A stretch of 64,000 bases of DNA, from positions 196,428 to 260,427 of the forward strand of contig NZ_HG964450.1 in assembly GCF_000612725.1 (NCBI RefSeq), in the 5' to 3' direction. The DNA is from Mycolicibacterium austroafricanum (GTDB lineage Bacteria > Actinomycetota > Actinomycetes > Mycobacteriales > Mycobacteriaceae). The notes beneath the pieces are model-generated. The model did not search any database. It worked only from the letters and a program-made list of their open reading frames with translations, and was not told the DNA's origin. The translations under genes were made by a program, and so were the position numbers. This document shows, in pieces, positions 36,303 to 44,395 of the stretch (its first letter is position 1; each line of letters starts with the position of its first letter).

Positions 36303-37076
36303 CTAGAGCGGCGTCACGTAGTGGCCGCTGATGCCGCCGTCGACGAGGAACGACGACGCGGTGATGAACGATGCGTCATCGCTGGCAAGAAAGGCCACCG
36401 CGGCGGCGAGCTCTTCGGGTTCGGCGAAGCGGCCGACGGGCACGTGCACGAGCCGGCGGGCCGCGCGTTCGGGGTCCTTGGCGAACAACTCCTGGAGCAG
36501 CGGAGTGTTCACCGGCCCCGGGCACAGGGCGTTGACCCGGATGCCCTGCCGCGCGTACTGCACCCCGAGTTCACGCGACATCGCCAGCACACCGCCCTTG
36601 GACGCGGTGTAGGAGATCTGCGAGGTGGCCGACCCCATCACTGCGACGAAGGACGCCGTGTTGATGATCGAGCCCTTCTGCGCCGGAACCATGTGGCGCA
36701 ACGCGGCCTTACAGCAGAAGAACACCGACTTGAGGTTGATGTCCTGCACCCGGTCCCACGCGTCGACGCCGGTGTTCTCGATCAGGTCGTCCTCCGGCGG
36801 GGAGATCCCCGCGTTGTTGAAGGCGATGTCAACCCCCCCGTGCACCTCGAACGCGGTGTCGAAAAGGTGGTCCACCGCAACCTGATCCGCGACGTCGACC
36901 TGCACGAAGGTCACGTTCATGTCGTTCGCGACGCTCTTACCGGTGGAGGCGTCGACGTCCCCGATGACGACGATGGCGCCTTCGGCCTGCATCCTCTTGG
37001 CGGTGGCCAGGCCGATGCCGCTCGCACCGCCGGTGATGACGGCTACCTTGTCTTTCAGTCGCTGGCCCAGATCCAT
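36303..37076 (-). CDS. Short-chain dehydrogenase/reductase (Rv2857c-like)
   Basis: A 257-aa classical SDR. NAD(P) site VAVITGGASGIGLATAKRM (10-28), acidic Asp after strand 2 (VIGDVD) indicating NAD preference, NNAG motif FNNAGISPP, catalytic Ser in IINTASFVAVMG, and YxxxK as SYTASKGGV, then PGPVNTPLL. Cytosolic. Substrate unknown; in this operon it may oxidise a hydroxyl or carbonyl intermediate of amine breakdown. ATG 37076 overlaps the aldehyde dehydrogenase stop by one base, so it is translationally coupled to it. Six bases of spacer then lead to the FadR-type regulator gene. Confidence 0.92.
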   Translation of the reverse strand: MDLGQRLKDKVAVITGGASGIGLATAKRMQAEGAIVVIGDVDASTGKSVANDMNVTFVQVDVADQVAVDHLFDTAFEVHGGVDIAFNNAGISPPEDDLIENTGVDAWDRVQDINLKSVFFCCKAALRHMVPAQKGSIINTASFVAVMGSATSQISYTASKGGVLAMSRELGVQYARQGIRVNALCPGPVNTPLLQELFAKDPERAARRLVHVPVGRFAEPEELAAAVAFLASDDASFITASSFLVDGGISGHYVTPL

Positions 37077-38452
37077 CAGTGTTCCTCCTGTACGGCAAAG
37101 AAGACGTTCTTGGTTTCGGTGAAGGACAACGGTGCGTCCGGCCCGAGCTCGCGGCCCAGCCCGGACTGCTTGAACCCGCCGAACGGGGTGCTGTAACGCA
37201 CCGACGAGTGCGAGTTGACCGACAGGTTGCCGGATTCCACCGCACGCGACACCCGAAGCGCACGAGACAGGTTGTCCGTCCAGATCGAGCCGGACAGACC
37301 GTACACGGTGTCGTTGGCCAGCGCGATCGCATCGGCCTCGTCCTCGAACGGCAAGACCGTCACCACCGGGCCGAAGATCTCCTCGACGACGGTGCGATCG
37401 TCACGCTGCGGCGTCAGCACTGTGGGAGGGAACCAGAACCCGGGACCCGACGGAGCATCACCACGGAATGCCACGGGCGCGTCGTCGGGTACGTACGACG
37501 CCACCGAATTCCAGTGCGCCCTCGACACCAGCGGGCCCATCTCGGTGTCCTCCGCCGCCGGGTCGCCCACGACCACACCCTTGACGGCCGGCTCCATCAG
37601 CTCCATGAACCTGTCGAAGACGTTGCGCTGCACCAGAATCCTGCTGCGGGCGCAGCAGTCCTGCCCGGAGTTGTCGAACACCCCGTAAGGGGCCGTCGCC
37701 GCGGCGCGCTCCAGATCGCAATCGCCGAAGACGATGTTGGCGCTCTTGCCGCCGAGTTCCAGCGTGACGCGTTTGACCTGGGTCGCCGCTCCGGCCATCA
37801 CCCGGGTGCCCACCTCGGTGGACCCGGTGAACACGATCTTGCGGACGTCGGGGTGGCTGACGAAGCGCTCCCCGACCACCGAGCCGCGGCCCGGCAACAC
37901 CTGGAAAAGGTCTGCGGGCAAACCGGATTCGACCGCGAGTTCGCCGAGCCGCATCGTGGTCAGCGGCGTCCACTCGGCGGGTTTGACCAGCACCGCGTTG
38001 CCCGCGGCCAGCGCGGGCGCGAACCCCCACGCGGCGATCGTCATCGGAAAGTTCCACGGCGTGATGACGCCCACCACGCCGAGCGGCTCGTTGAACGTGA
38101 CGTCGAGGCCGCCGGCCACCGGAATCTGCTTGCCGGACAGCCGCTCCGGCGAAGCCGAGTAGTAGTTCAGGACGTCGCGGACGTGGCCGGCCTCCCACCG
38201 GGCGTTGCCGATCGGGTGACCGGAGTTGGCGACCTCCAAAGCCGCCAATTCCTCAACGTGTGCGTCGACGACCGCGGCGAAGGCACGAAGCCCCGCCGCC
38301 CGCTCTGCGGGTGCCAGTGCGGCCCAGCGGCGTTGGGCCGCCCTCGCGCGCGCCACCGCGTCGTCGACACCGGCTTCATCGGTCTGCTCGACGGTGCGCA
38401 GCAGCTCCTCTGTCGCGGGGTTGATCACATCGCTTGCCAAAGCCCCAGCCAT
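37076..38452 (-). CDS. Aldehyde dehydrogenase (gamma-glutamyl-aminoaldehyde type, Rv2858c/AldC-like)
   Basis: A 458-aa NAD(P)-dependent aldehyde dehydrogenase. The Rossmann segment is VGVITPWNFPMTIAAWGFAPALAAGN, the catalytic Glu is in TLELGGKSANIVF, the nucleophile Cys in NSGQDCCARSRILV (two adjacent Cys), and EEIFGPVVTVLPF follows. Length slightly short of the usual 480-500. In the neighbouring PuuD/glutamine-synthetase-like setting it most likely oxidises a gamma-glutamyl aminoaldehyde or free aminoaldehyde, as PuuC does in E. coli; that role is inference. ATG 38452 overlaps the preceding stop by one base. A much longer arginine-rich frame upstream was rejected as non-coding. Confidence 0.92.
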   Translation of the reverse strand: MAGALASDVINPATEELLRTVEQTDEAGVDDAVARARAAQRRWAALAPAERAAGLRAFAAVVDAHVEELAALEVANSGHPIGNARWEAGHVRDVLNYYSASPERLSGKQIPVAGGLDVTFNEPLGVVGVITPWNFPMTIAAWGFAPALAAGNAVLVKPAEWTPLTTMRLGELAVESGLPADLFQVLPGRGSVVGERFVSHPDVRKIVFTGSTEVGTRVMAGAATQVKRVTLELGGKSANIVFGDCDLERAAATAPYGVFDNSGQDCCARSRILVQRNVFDRFMELMEPAVKGVVVGDPAAEDTEMGPLVSRAHWNSVASYVPDDAPVAFRGDAPSGPGFWFPPTVLTPQRDDRTVVEEIFGPVVTVLPFEDEADAIALANDTVYGLSGSIWTDNLSRALRVSRAVESGNLSVNSHSSVRYSTPFGGFKQSGLGRELGPDAPLSFTETKNVFFAVQEEH

Positions 38453-39294
38453 CAGCTCACTTTCTCTATTTTGTGCCAGGCGTAGTCGCCCGCCGCGCTC
38501 ACCAGCCCCGCGAACAGACGTAGGTCGTCGAGTCGTTCCTCCGGGTGCCACTGCACCGCCACCGCCCAGCCGTCGGAACGGGTCGCCGGATCGAGCTCCA
38601 CGGCCTCGACCACGCCGTCGACGCCCCTGGCGCTGACGATCAGGCCGTCGCCGAGCCGGTCGACGGCCTGGTGGTGGTAGCACTGCGCCTCGATGTCGGG
38701 CCCGACCAGCGCTGCCACCCGGGTGCCGGGCACGGTGGTGATCGAGGAGGTGGTGAACACGGCGTTTCCCTGCTGGTGACGGGTGTGACCCACGACGTCG
38801 GGCAGATGCTGGTGCAGAGTCCCCCCGAGCGCGACGTTGAGCATCTGCGCACCCCGGCAGATGCCGAGGACCGGAATCTGCCGACGCAGCGCCCCCTGCA
38901 GCAGCGCGAACTCGAACGCGTCACGGGTTCGGCTGTCGCCGACGGGCTCGTCGGTGGCCGGATGTCGTTGCGCCCCATAGGACGACGGGTCCACATCGCG
39001 TCCGCCGGTGATGATCAGCCCGTCGAGGCTGTCGAGCACCCGGTCGGCGACGGCGGCATCGGCGGCCTGGGGCGGCAGCAGCACCGCGATGCCGCCGGCC
39101 ATCCCGACCCCTTCGAAGTAGATGGCGGGCAGGAAGCTGGCCCGCACATCCCACACCCCGGTCTGGGCCTGCTGCAGATACGTCGTCAGGCCGATCACGG
39201 GGCGCGTTCGATCGCGAAGAGACACGGAATCGCGTTGTCGAGCCTGATTTTGTGCGAGTTTGCGACTGCTCGCGCCAGGATCAGAGCCGTTCAA
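38452..39294 (-). CDS. Gamma-glutamyl-GABA hydrolase-like class I amidotransferase (PuuD/Rv2859c-like)
   Basis: A 280-aa peptidase C26/class I glutamine-amidotransferase-like hydrolase. The catalytic Cys is in PVLGICRGAQMLNVALGG, the His-Glu pair in AVQWHPEE, and GLIITGGRDVDPSSYG is the family signature. PuuD removes the gamma-glutamyl group at the end of the gamma-glutamylated putrescine pathway; here it would release a free amino acid from a gamma-glutamyl intermediate. The N-terminal 30 residues overlap the 3' end of the glutamine-synthetase-like gene by 14 bases and are polar; a start closer to RPVIGLTTY is possible. It is coupled to the aldehyde dehydrogenase. Confidence 0.88.
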   Translation of the reverse strand: MNGSDPGASSRKLAQNQARQRDSVSLRDRTRPVIGLTTYLQQAQTGVWDVRASFLPAIYFEGVGMAGGIAVLLPPQAADAAVADRVLDSLDGLIITGGRDVDPSSYGAQRHPATDEPVGDSRTRDAFEFALLQGALRRQIPVLGICRGAQMLNVALGGTLHQHLPDVVGHTRHQQGNAVFTTSSITTVPGTRVAALVGPDIEAQCYHHQAVDRLGDGLIVSARGVDGVVEAVELDPATRSDGWAVAVQWHPEERLDDLRLFAGLVSAAGDYAWHKIEKVS

Positions 39295-40660
39295 ATCCGC
39301 GCTTCCTCTCCCAGTCGGTCACGGCGGCGTTGAACGCCTTCAGCTCCACGGCCGCGTTGTTGAGGTAGTGGTCGACGACGTCATCGCCGAACGCGGCGCG
39401 CGCGACCTTCGAGTTGTCGAACAGTTCCACGGCCTCGGCCAGAGTCGTCGGCAACCGGTCCGCGCCGCTGGTATAGGCGTTGCCTTCCATCGCATCAGCG
39501 AGCTCCAGCTCGTTGTCGATCCCGTACAGGCCGCCGGCGATCAACGCCGACACCGCCAGGTACTGGTTGACGTCGCCGCCGGGGGCGCGGCATTCCACCC
39601 GCATGCCGTGGCCGTGGCCGACCACCCGCATCGCGCAGGTTCGGTTGTCCAGGCCCCAGGCGACTGCGGTCGGCGCGAAGCTACCGTCGACGAATCGCTT
39701 GTAGGAGTTGATGTTCGGCGCGTAGAACAACGCCATCTCACGAAGGGTGGCCAACTGACCGGCGATGAAGCTGCGGAACATCGGCGACATACCCAGCGGA
39801 TCGGAGTCGTCGGCAAACACCGGAACACTGGGCCGGCCCTCTTCGTCCAAACCGCGCAGCGAGATGTGGATATGGCAGCTGTTGCCTTCGCGCTCATCGT
39901 ATTTCGCCATGAACGTCAGGCTCTTGCCGTGCTGGTCGGCGATCTCCTTGGCACCGTTGCGGTAGATCGTGTGGTTGTCGCACGTGACTCGGGCGTGGTC
40001 ATAGCGGAACGCGATCTCCTGCTGGCCGAGGTTGCACTCCCCCTTCACCCCTTCGCAGTACATGCCCGCGCCGTCCATCCCCAGCCGGATGTCGCGCAGC
40101 AGCGGTTCCATCCGGGTCGAGGCGTGCATCGCGTAGTCGACGTTGTAGTCGGTGGCGGGTGTGAGCCCCCGGTAGTCGGCTTTCCAGGCGTCCCGGAAGG
40201 TGTCGTCGAACACCATGAACTCCAGTTCGGTGCCCACGTAGGGCACCAGTCCACGCTCGGCGAGGCGCGCGATCTGCTTGTTGAGGATGCTGCGCGGCGC
40301 CTGTGTCACCGGCGTGCCGTCGGTCCACGACAGATCGGCCATGACGAGCGCACTACCGGGCAGCCACGGCAGCAGACGAAGCGTGCTGAAGTCGGGGGTC
40401 ATCACCATGTCGCCGTAGCCGGTCTCCCAGCTGGAGATGGCGTAGCCGTCCACGGTGTTCATATCGACGTCGACGGCGAGCAGGTAGTTGCAGCACTCGC
40501 AGCCGTGCTCGGCGACGTCCTCGGCGAACAGCCGCGCCGACACCCGCTTGCCGGTGAGCCTGCCCTGCATATCGCAGAACCCGACGATGACGGTGTCGAT
40601 GTCCCCCTCGTCGATCAACTGTTCGAGAGCCGCCTTCGTCAGCATGCCGCGTGTGCTCAT
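39281..40660 (-). CDS. glnA4: Glutamine-synthetase-like gamma-glutamyl-amine ligase (GlnA4-type)
   Basis: A 459-aa member of the GS-like ligase family, not the ammonia-assimilating GlnA1. Conserved are the beta-grasp N-domain (TVIVGFCDMQGRLTGKR), the Glu metal ligands in PYVGTELEFMVFDD and KGECNLGQQEIAFRY, His in SCHIHISLRG, and KRFVDGSFAPTAVAWG. There is no adenylylation-loop Tyr as in GlnA1. Homologues such as GlnA3/GlnA4 of Streptomyces and PuuA of E. coli ligate glutamate to polyamines or ethanolamine. First gene of the minus-strand catabolic operon; it is divergent from an amine/amino-acid permease. The exact amine is undetermined. Confidence 0.9.
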   Translation of the reverse strand: MSTRGMLTKAALEQLIDEGDIDTVIVGFCDMQGRLTGKRVSARLFAEDVAEHGCECCNYLLAVDVDMNTVDGYAISSWETGYGDMVMTPDFSTLRLLPWLPGSALVMADLSWTDGTPVTQAPRSILNKQIARLAERGLVPYVGTELEFMVFDDTFRDAWKADYRGLTPATDYNVDYAMHASTRMEPLLRDIRLGMDGAGMYCEGVKGECNLGQQEIAFRYDHARVTCDNHTIYRNGAKEIADQHGKSLTFMAKYDEREGNSCHIHISLRGLDEEGRPSVPVFADDSDPLGMSPMFRSFIAGQLATLREMALFYAPNINSYKRFVDGSFAPTAVAWGLDNRTCAMRVVGHGHGMRVECRAPGGDVNQYLAVSALIAGGLYGIDNELELADAMEGNAYTSGADRLPTTLAEAVELFDNSKVARAAFGDDVVDHYLNNAAVELKAFNAAVTDWERKRGFERL

Positions 40661-40851
40661 CAGCTCGAGCCCGACCTTCCTACGGATTTTGTCTGCCGAC
40701 CGACCATTGGCGGGCGCCGGCGGCGGGGCCTCAACATTTCACCAACACATTTTCATGTCCAAAGGTCGGACACCAGACCAATAGCCGATCTATTGTCCCC
40801 ATGGTGCCAGCGCTCGTCCACCGCGCTGCCTTCCCACACAGGAGGTCCCCC
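40661..40851. promoter_or_regulatory. Divergent promoter region between glnA4 and the permease
   Basis: This 191-base AT-richer gap separates the two divergent operons. It contains GGTC-N8-GACC (40764-40779), flanked by AT runs, a plausible but unproven FadR-type half-site pair, and the ribosome binding site GGAGG at 40841-40845 that fixes the permease start. No small gene is visible. Confidence 0.45.
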
Positions 40852-42420
40852 GTGCCTGAGGGTCACGAACATCTCAACGAGGACGAGCAACACCTCGCCA
40901 GACTCGGTTACGTCCAGGAGCTGCAGCGATCCTGGTCCGGTTTCTCCAACTTCGCGATCTCGTTCTCGATCATCTCGATCCTGGCCGGCTGCTTCACATC
41001 GTTCGGTCTCGGCTGGAACAACGGCGGGCCCGCGTCCATCGCCTGGGGCTGGCCGATCGTGGCGGTGTTCATCCTGCTCATCGGCCTCTGCATGTCCGAA
41101 CTGGTGTCCGCGTTCCCCACCTCGGGCGGCATCTACTGGTGGGCGGCCAAACTCGGCGGCCCCAAGGCGGGCTTCTACACCGGCTGGCTCAACCTGATCG
41201 GCCTGATCGCCATCCTGGCGTCGGTGGCCTACGGCAGCGCGACGTTCCTTGACCTCACGCTGATGACCTTCAGCGAGTCGTGGGCCGCGGGCTACAGCCT
41301 GACCCGCGTGTTCGTCATGTTCGTCGTGATCCTGGCCGCCGCCGCGATCATCAACATCTTCTCGTCGCACCTGCTGGCCATCATCAACAACGTCTCGGTG
41401 TGGTGGCACGTCGCCGGTGCGGCGATCGTCGTGGCGATCCTGTGGATCGTCCCCGACCGGCACGCCAGCTTCTCGGACGTCTTCGCGACCACGGTCAACA
41501 ACACCGGCATGTTCGACGGCGAGAAGGGCGTCGGTTGGCTGCTGTTCGTCCTTCCGATCGCGGCCATCCTCACCCAGTACACGATCACCGGCTACGACGC
41601 GTCGGCGCACCTGTCGGAGGAGACGCACAAGGCCGCCGACGCGGCCGCCAAGGGCATCTGGCGGTCCATCTTCTACTCGGCGATCGGCGGCTGGATCCTG
41701 CTGCTGACGTTCCTGTTCGCCGTCCAGAACGTCGACGACGTCACCGCGGGCGGTGGCCTGGTGCAGGTCATCTTCGCCCAGGCGCTCGACTCGAAGTGGA
41801 TGGGCATCGTGCTGCTGATCTCGTCGGCCGGCCAGCTGTTCTGCACCACGGCCTGCCAGACCAGCGCGTCGCGGATGCTGTTCGCGTTCAGCCGGGACCG
41901 CGCCGTACCCGGGCATCAACTGTGGGCCAAGATCAACGCCAAGCGGGTGCCCGCCAACGCGGTGCTGGTCACCGCGATCCTGGCCGCCGCCATCACCCTG
42001 CCCGCGCTGGTCCCGGTGGACGTCAACGGCGCCCCTGCACCGATCGCGTTCTACGCCGTGGTCTCGATCGGTGTCGTCGGCCTGTACCTGTGCTTCGCCG
42101 TGCCGATCTACCTGCGGTGGCGGATGGGCGACGACTTCGAGGTCGGCACCTGGAATCTGCGCGGCCACTACAAGTGGATGGCGCCCGTCGCGCTGATCGA
42201 GATCGTGGTCACGTCCATCATCGCGATGTTCCCGACTTCCATCGGCGGGGTGCCGTGGGGCGGCTCCTTCGAATGGAAGTTCGTGAACTACACCCCGATC
42301 CTGGTCGGGACGGTGCTGTTTCTGCTCTTCGTCTACTGGAACGTGTCGGTGAAGCACTGGTTCACCGGACCGATCAAACAGGTCGACGCCTCCGGCGAGC
42401 GCCTCGAAGGGGTGTCCTGA
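40852..42420 (+). CDS. APC-superfamily amino acid/amine permease
   Basis: A 522-aa cytoplasmic-membrane transporter with about 12 hydrophobic helices. It has APC-family hallmarks: FAISFSIISILAGCFTSFGLG in TM1, AFPTSGGIYWWAAKLGGP after TM2, ITGYDASAHLSEETHKA in the TM6-loop region, and ASRMLFAFSRDRAVPG near TM8. It resembles GABA, ethanolamine and putrescine permeases (GabP/EAT-like). Start GTG 40852 chosen because GGAGG at 40841-40845 is ideally spaced; ATG 40801 has no such site. Divergent from glnA4, it probably imports the amine handled by that operon and shares its regulator. Followed by a 169-base gap before asnO. Confidence 0.9.
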   Translation: MPEGHEHLNEDEQHLARLGYVQELQRSWSGFSNFAISFSIISILAGCFTSFGLGWNNGGPASIAWGWPIVAVFILLIGLCMSELVSAFPTSGGIYWWAAKLGGPKAGFYTGWLNLIGLIAILASVAYGSATFLDLTLMTFSESWAAGYSLTRVFVMFVVILAAAAIINIFSSHLLAIINNVSVWWHVAGAAIVVAILWIVPDRHASFSDVFATTVNNTGMFDGEKGVGWLLFVLPIAAILTQYTITGYDASAHLSEETHKAADAAAKGIWRSIFYSAIGGWILLLTFLFAVQNVDDVTAGGGLVQVIFAQALDSKWMGIVLLISSAGQLFCTTACQTSASRMLFAFSRDRAVPGHQLWAKINAKRVPANAVLVTAILAAAITLPALVPVDVNGAPAPIAFYAVVSIGVVGLYLCFAVPIYLRWRMGDDFEVGTWNLRGHYKWMAPVALIEIVVTSIIAMFPTSIGGVPWGGSFEWKFVNYTPILVGTVLFLLFVYWNVSVKHWFTGPIKQVDASGERLEGVS

Positions 42421-42589
42421 CCCCGCCGCCCAGATGTTGTGACGAGCGTCTCGATCTTGATGTGCCGACCGCGGTTTGACGGGGTGACGTCGGGGTAATC
42501 ACCGACGGCACTGCCGGGCGCTGGCGCACGGCTGCACCCAGAGTCGATCGACACGATCGTGTACCGCCTCACAGAGTAGGGTCGAACAG

Positions 42590-44395
42590 GTGTGTGGAGC
42601 CACCGGCGAGGTGCGCCTCGACGGAACAACCCCGAATGTCCGCGCCGTCACCGCGATGGCCGAGGTCATGGTTCCCCGTGGCCCCGACTCCGCCGGTGTG
42701 TGGTCCCAGGGCAGGGTCGCCCTCGGGCACCGGCGCCTGAAGATCATCGACCTGTCCGAGGCCGGCGCCCAACCCATGGTCGATGCGGAGCTCGGGCTCA
42801 CGATCGCCTGGAACGGCTGCATCTACAACTACGAGCAGCTACGTGACGAGCTGTCCGGTCACGGCTACCGGTTCTTCTCCCACAGCGACACCGAGGTGCT
42901 GCTGAAGGGCTATCACCACTGGGGGGACCGCTTCGTCGACCACCTCAAGGGCATGTTCGCGTTCGCCATCGTCGAGCGCGACAGCGGGCGGGTGCTGTTG
43001 GGCCGTGATCGGCTCGGCATCAAACCGCTCTACCTCACCCGCACCGCCGACCGGGTCCGGTTCGCGTCGTCGCTGCCTGCACTGCTGGCCGGTGGCGAGG
43101 TCGACACCCGCATCGACCCGGTCGCGTTGCACCACTACATGACGTTCCACTCGGTGGTGCCCGCACCCCGCACCATCCTGCGTGGTGTCGAGAAGCTGCC
43201 CCCTGCCTCGCTGACGGCGATCGAGCCGGACGGCCGGATCACCACCACGACGTACTGGGAGCCGGACTTCTCCCGCCGCGAGGAACGTGCCGGCTGGTCC
43301 GAAAAGGACTGGGAGGACGCGGTTCTGGAGTCCCTGCGGGTCGCGGTGAAGCGTCGCCTGGTCGCCGACGTCCCGGTGGGCTGCCTGCTGTCGGGCGGGG
43401 TCGACTCCAGCCTCATCGTCGGTCTGCTCGCCGAGGCGGGCCAGCACGGCCTGGCGACGTTCTCGATCGGCTTCGAGTCCGTCGGCGGAGTCGCGGGCGA
43501 CGAGTTCAAGTACTCCGACATCATCGCCGACCGGTTCGGCACCGATCACCACCAGATCCGCATAGGCACCGAGCGGATGCTGCCCGCCCTCGGCGGCGCG
43601 ATCGGCGCGATGAGCGAGCCGATGGTCAGCCACGACTGCGTGGCGTTCTATCTGCTCAGTCAGGAAGTCGCCAAGCACGTCAAGGTGGTGCAGTCGGGCC
43701 AGGGCGCCGACGAGGTGTTCGCCGGCTACCACTGGTATCCGCCGATGGGTGAACCCGCCGCGGCATCGGTGGAGGGGTCGGTCGCCAGTTACCGCGCCGC
43801 GTTCTTCGACCGCGACCGGGACGGCTATGCCGACATCGTCTCGCCCGGCTACCTGGCCGCCGACGACCCGAGCGAGCTCTTCGTCACCGAGCACTTCGCC
43901 CGCCCGGGCGCGCAGACCGGCGTCGACCGGGCACTGCGCCTGGACACCACGGTGATGCTCGTCGACGACCCGGTCAAGCGCGTCGACAACATGACGATGG
44001 CCTGGGGGCTGGAGGGCCGCGTCCCGTTCCTCGACCACGAACTCGTGGAACTGGCCGCCACCTGCCCGCCGCAGCTCAAGACGGCCCACGACGGCAAGGG
44101 TGTTTTGAAACAGGCTGCCCGCCAAGTGATCCCGTCCGAGGTGATCGACCGGCCCAAGGGCTACTTCCCGGTCCCTGCGCTGACCCACCTGGAGGGGCCC
44201 TACCTGGAGCTGGTGCGCGACGCGCTGTACGCGCCGGCGGCCAAGGAGCGCGGGCTTTTCCGCCCGGATGCCGTGGAACGGCTGCTCGCCGATCCCAACG
44301 GCAGGCTCACACCGCTGCGGGGCAACGAGCTGTGGCAGATCGCCCTGCTTGAGCTTTGGCTGCAGCGCCACGGCATCAACGGACCCGCGGCATGA
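42590..44395 (+). CDS. asnO: N-acetylglutaminylglutamine amidotransferase (asparagine-synthase-like)
   Basis: A 601-aa class II glutamine amidotransferase fused to an asparagine-synthase ATP-pyrophosphatase domain. Cys2 (MCGATGEV) is the N-terminal nucleophile after Met removal; GPDSAGVW and WNGCIYNYEQLRDEL complete the glutaminase domain. The synthase PPi loop is CLLSGGVDSSLIVG (about 265) and LEGRVPFLDHELVE is present. Together with the next gene it matches the two-enzyme route to N-acetylglutaminylglutamine amide, where this enzyme amidates the dipeptide. GTG 42590 lies seven bases after a TAGGGT -10-like box, so a leaderless message is possible. Plain asparagine synthase is the alternative but the partner gene argues against it. 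Confidence 0.87.
   Translation: MCGATGEVRLDGTTPNVRAVTAMAEVMVPRGPDSAGVWSQGRVALGHRRLKIIDLSEAGAQPMVDAELGLTIAWNGCIYNYEQLRDELSGHGYRFFSHSDTEVLLKGYHHWGDRFVDHLKGMFAFAIVERDSGRVLLGRDRLGIKPLYLTRTADRVRFASSLPALLAGGEVDTRIDPVALHHYMTFHSVVPAPRTILRGVEKLPPASLTAIEPDGRITTTTYWEPDFSRREERAGWSEKDWEDAVLESLRVAVKRRLVADVPVGCLLSGGVDSSLIVGLLAEAGQHGLATFSIGFESVGGVAGDEFKYSDIIADRFGTDHHQIRIGTERMLPALGGAIGAMSEPMVSHDCVAFYLLSQEVAKHVKVVQSGQGADEVFAGYHWYPPMGEPAAASVEGSVASYRAAFFDRDRDGYADIVSPGYLAADDPSELFVTEHFARPGAQTGVDRALRLDTTVMLVDDPVKRVDNMTMAWGLEGRVPFLDHELVELAATCPPQLKTAHDGKGVLKQAARQVIPSEVIDRPKGYFPVPALTHLEGPYLELVRDALYAPAAKERGLFRPDAVERLLADPNGRLTPLRGNELWQIALLELWLQRHGINGPAA

Noticed and set aside
37079..38485. Long plus-strand frame opposite the aldehyde dehydrogenase.
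   Set aside because: No motif; the minus strand encodes a full aldehyde dehydrogenase with catalytic residues.
40764..40779. Firm FadR operator between glnA4 and the permease.
   Set aside because: GGTC-N8-GACC does not fit the usual TNGTNNNACNA FadR consensus; kept only as a note in the promoter entry.
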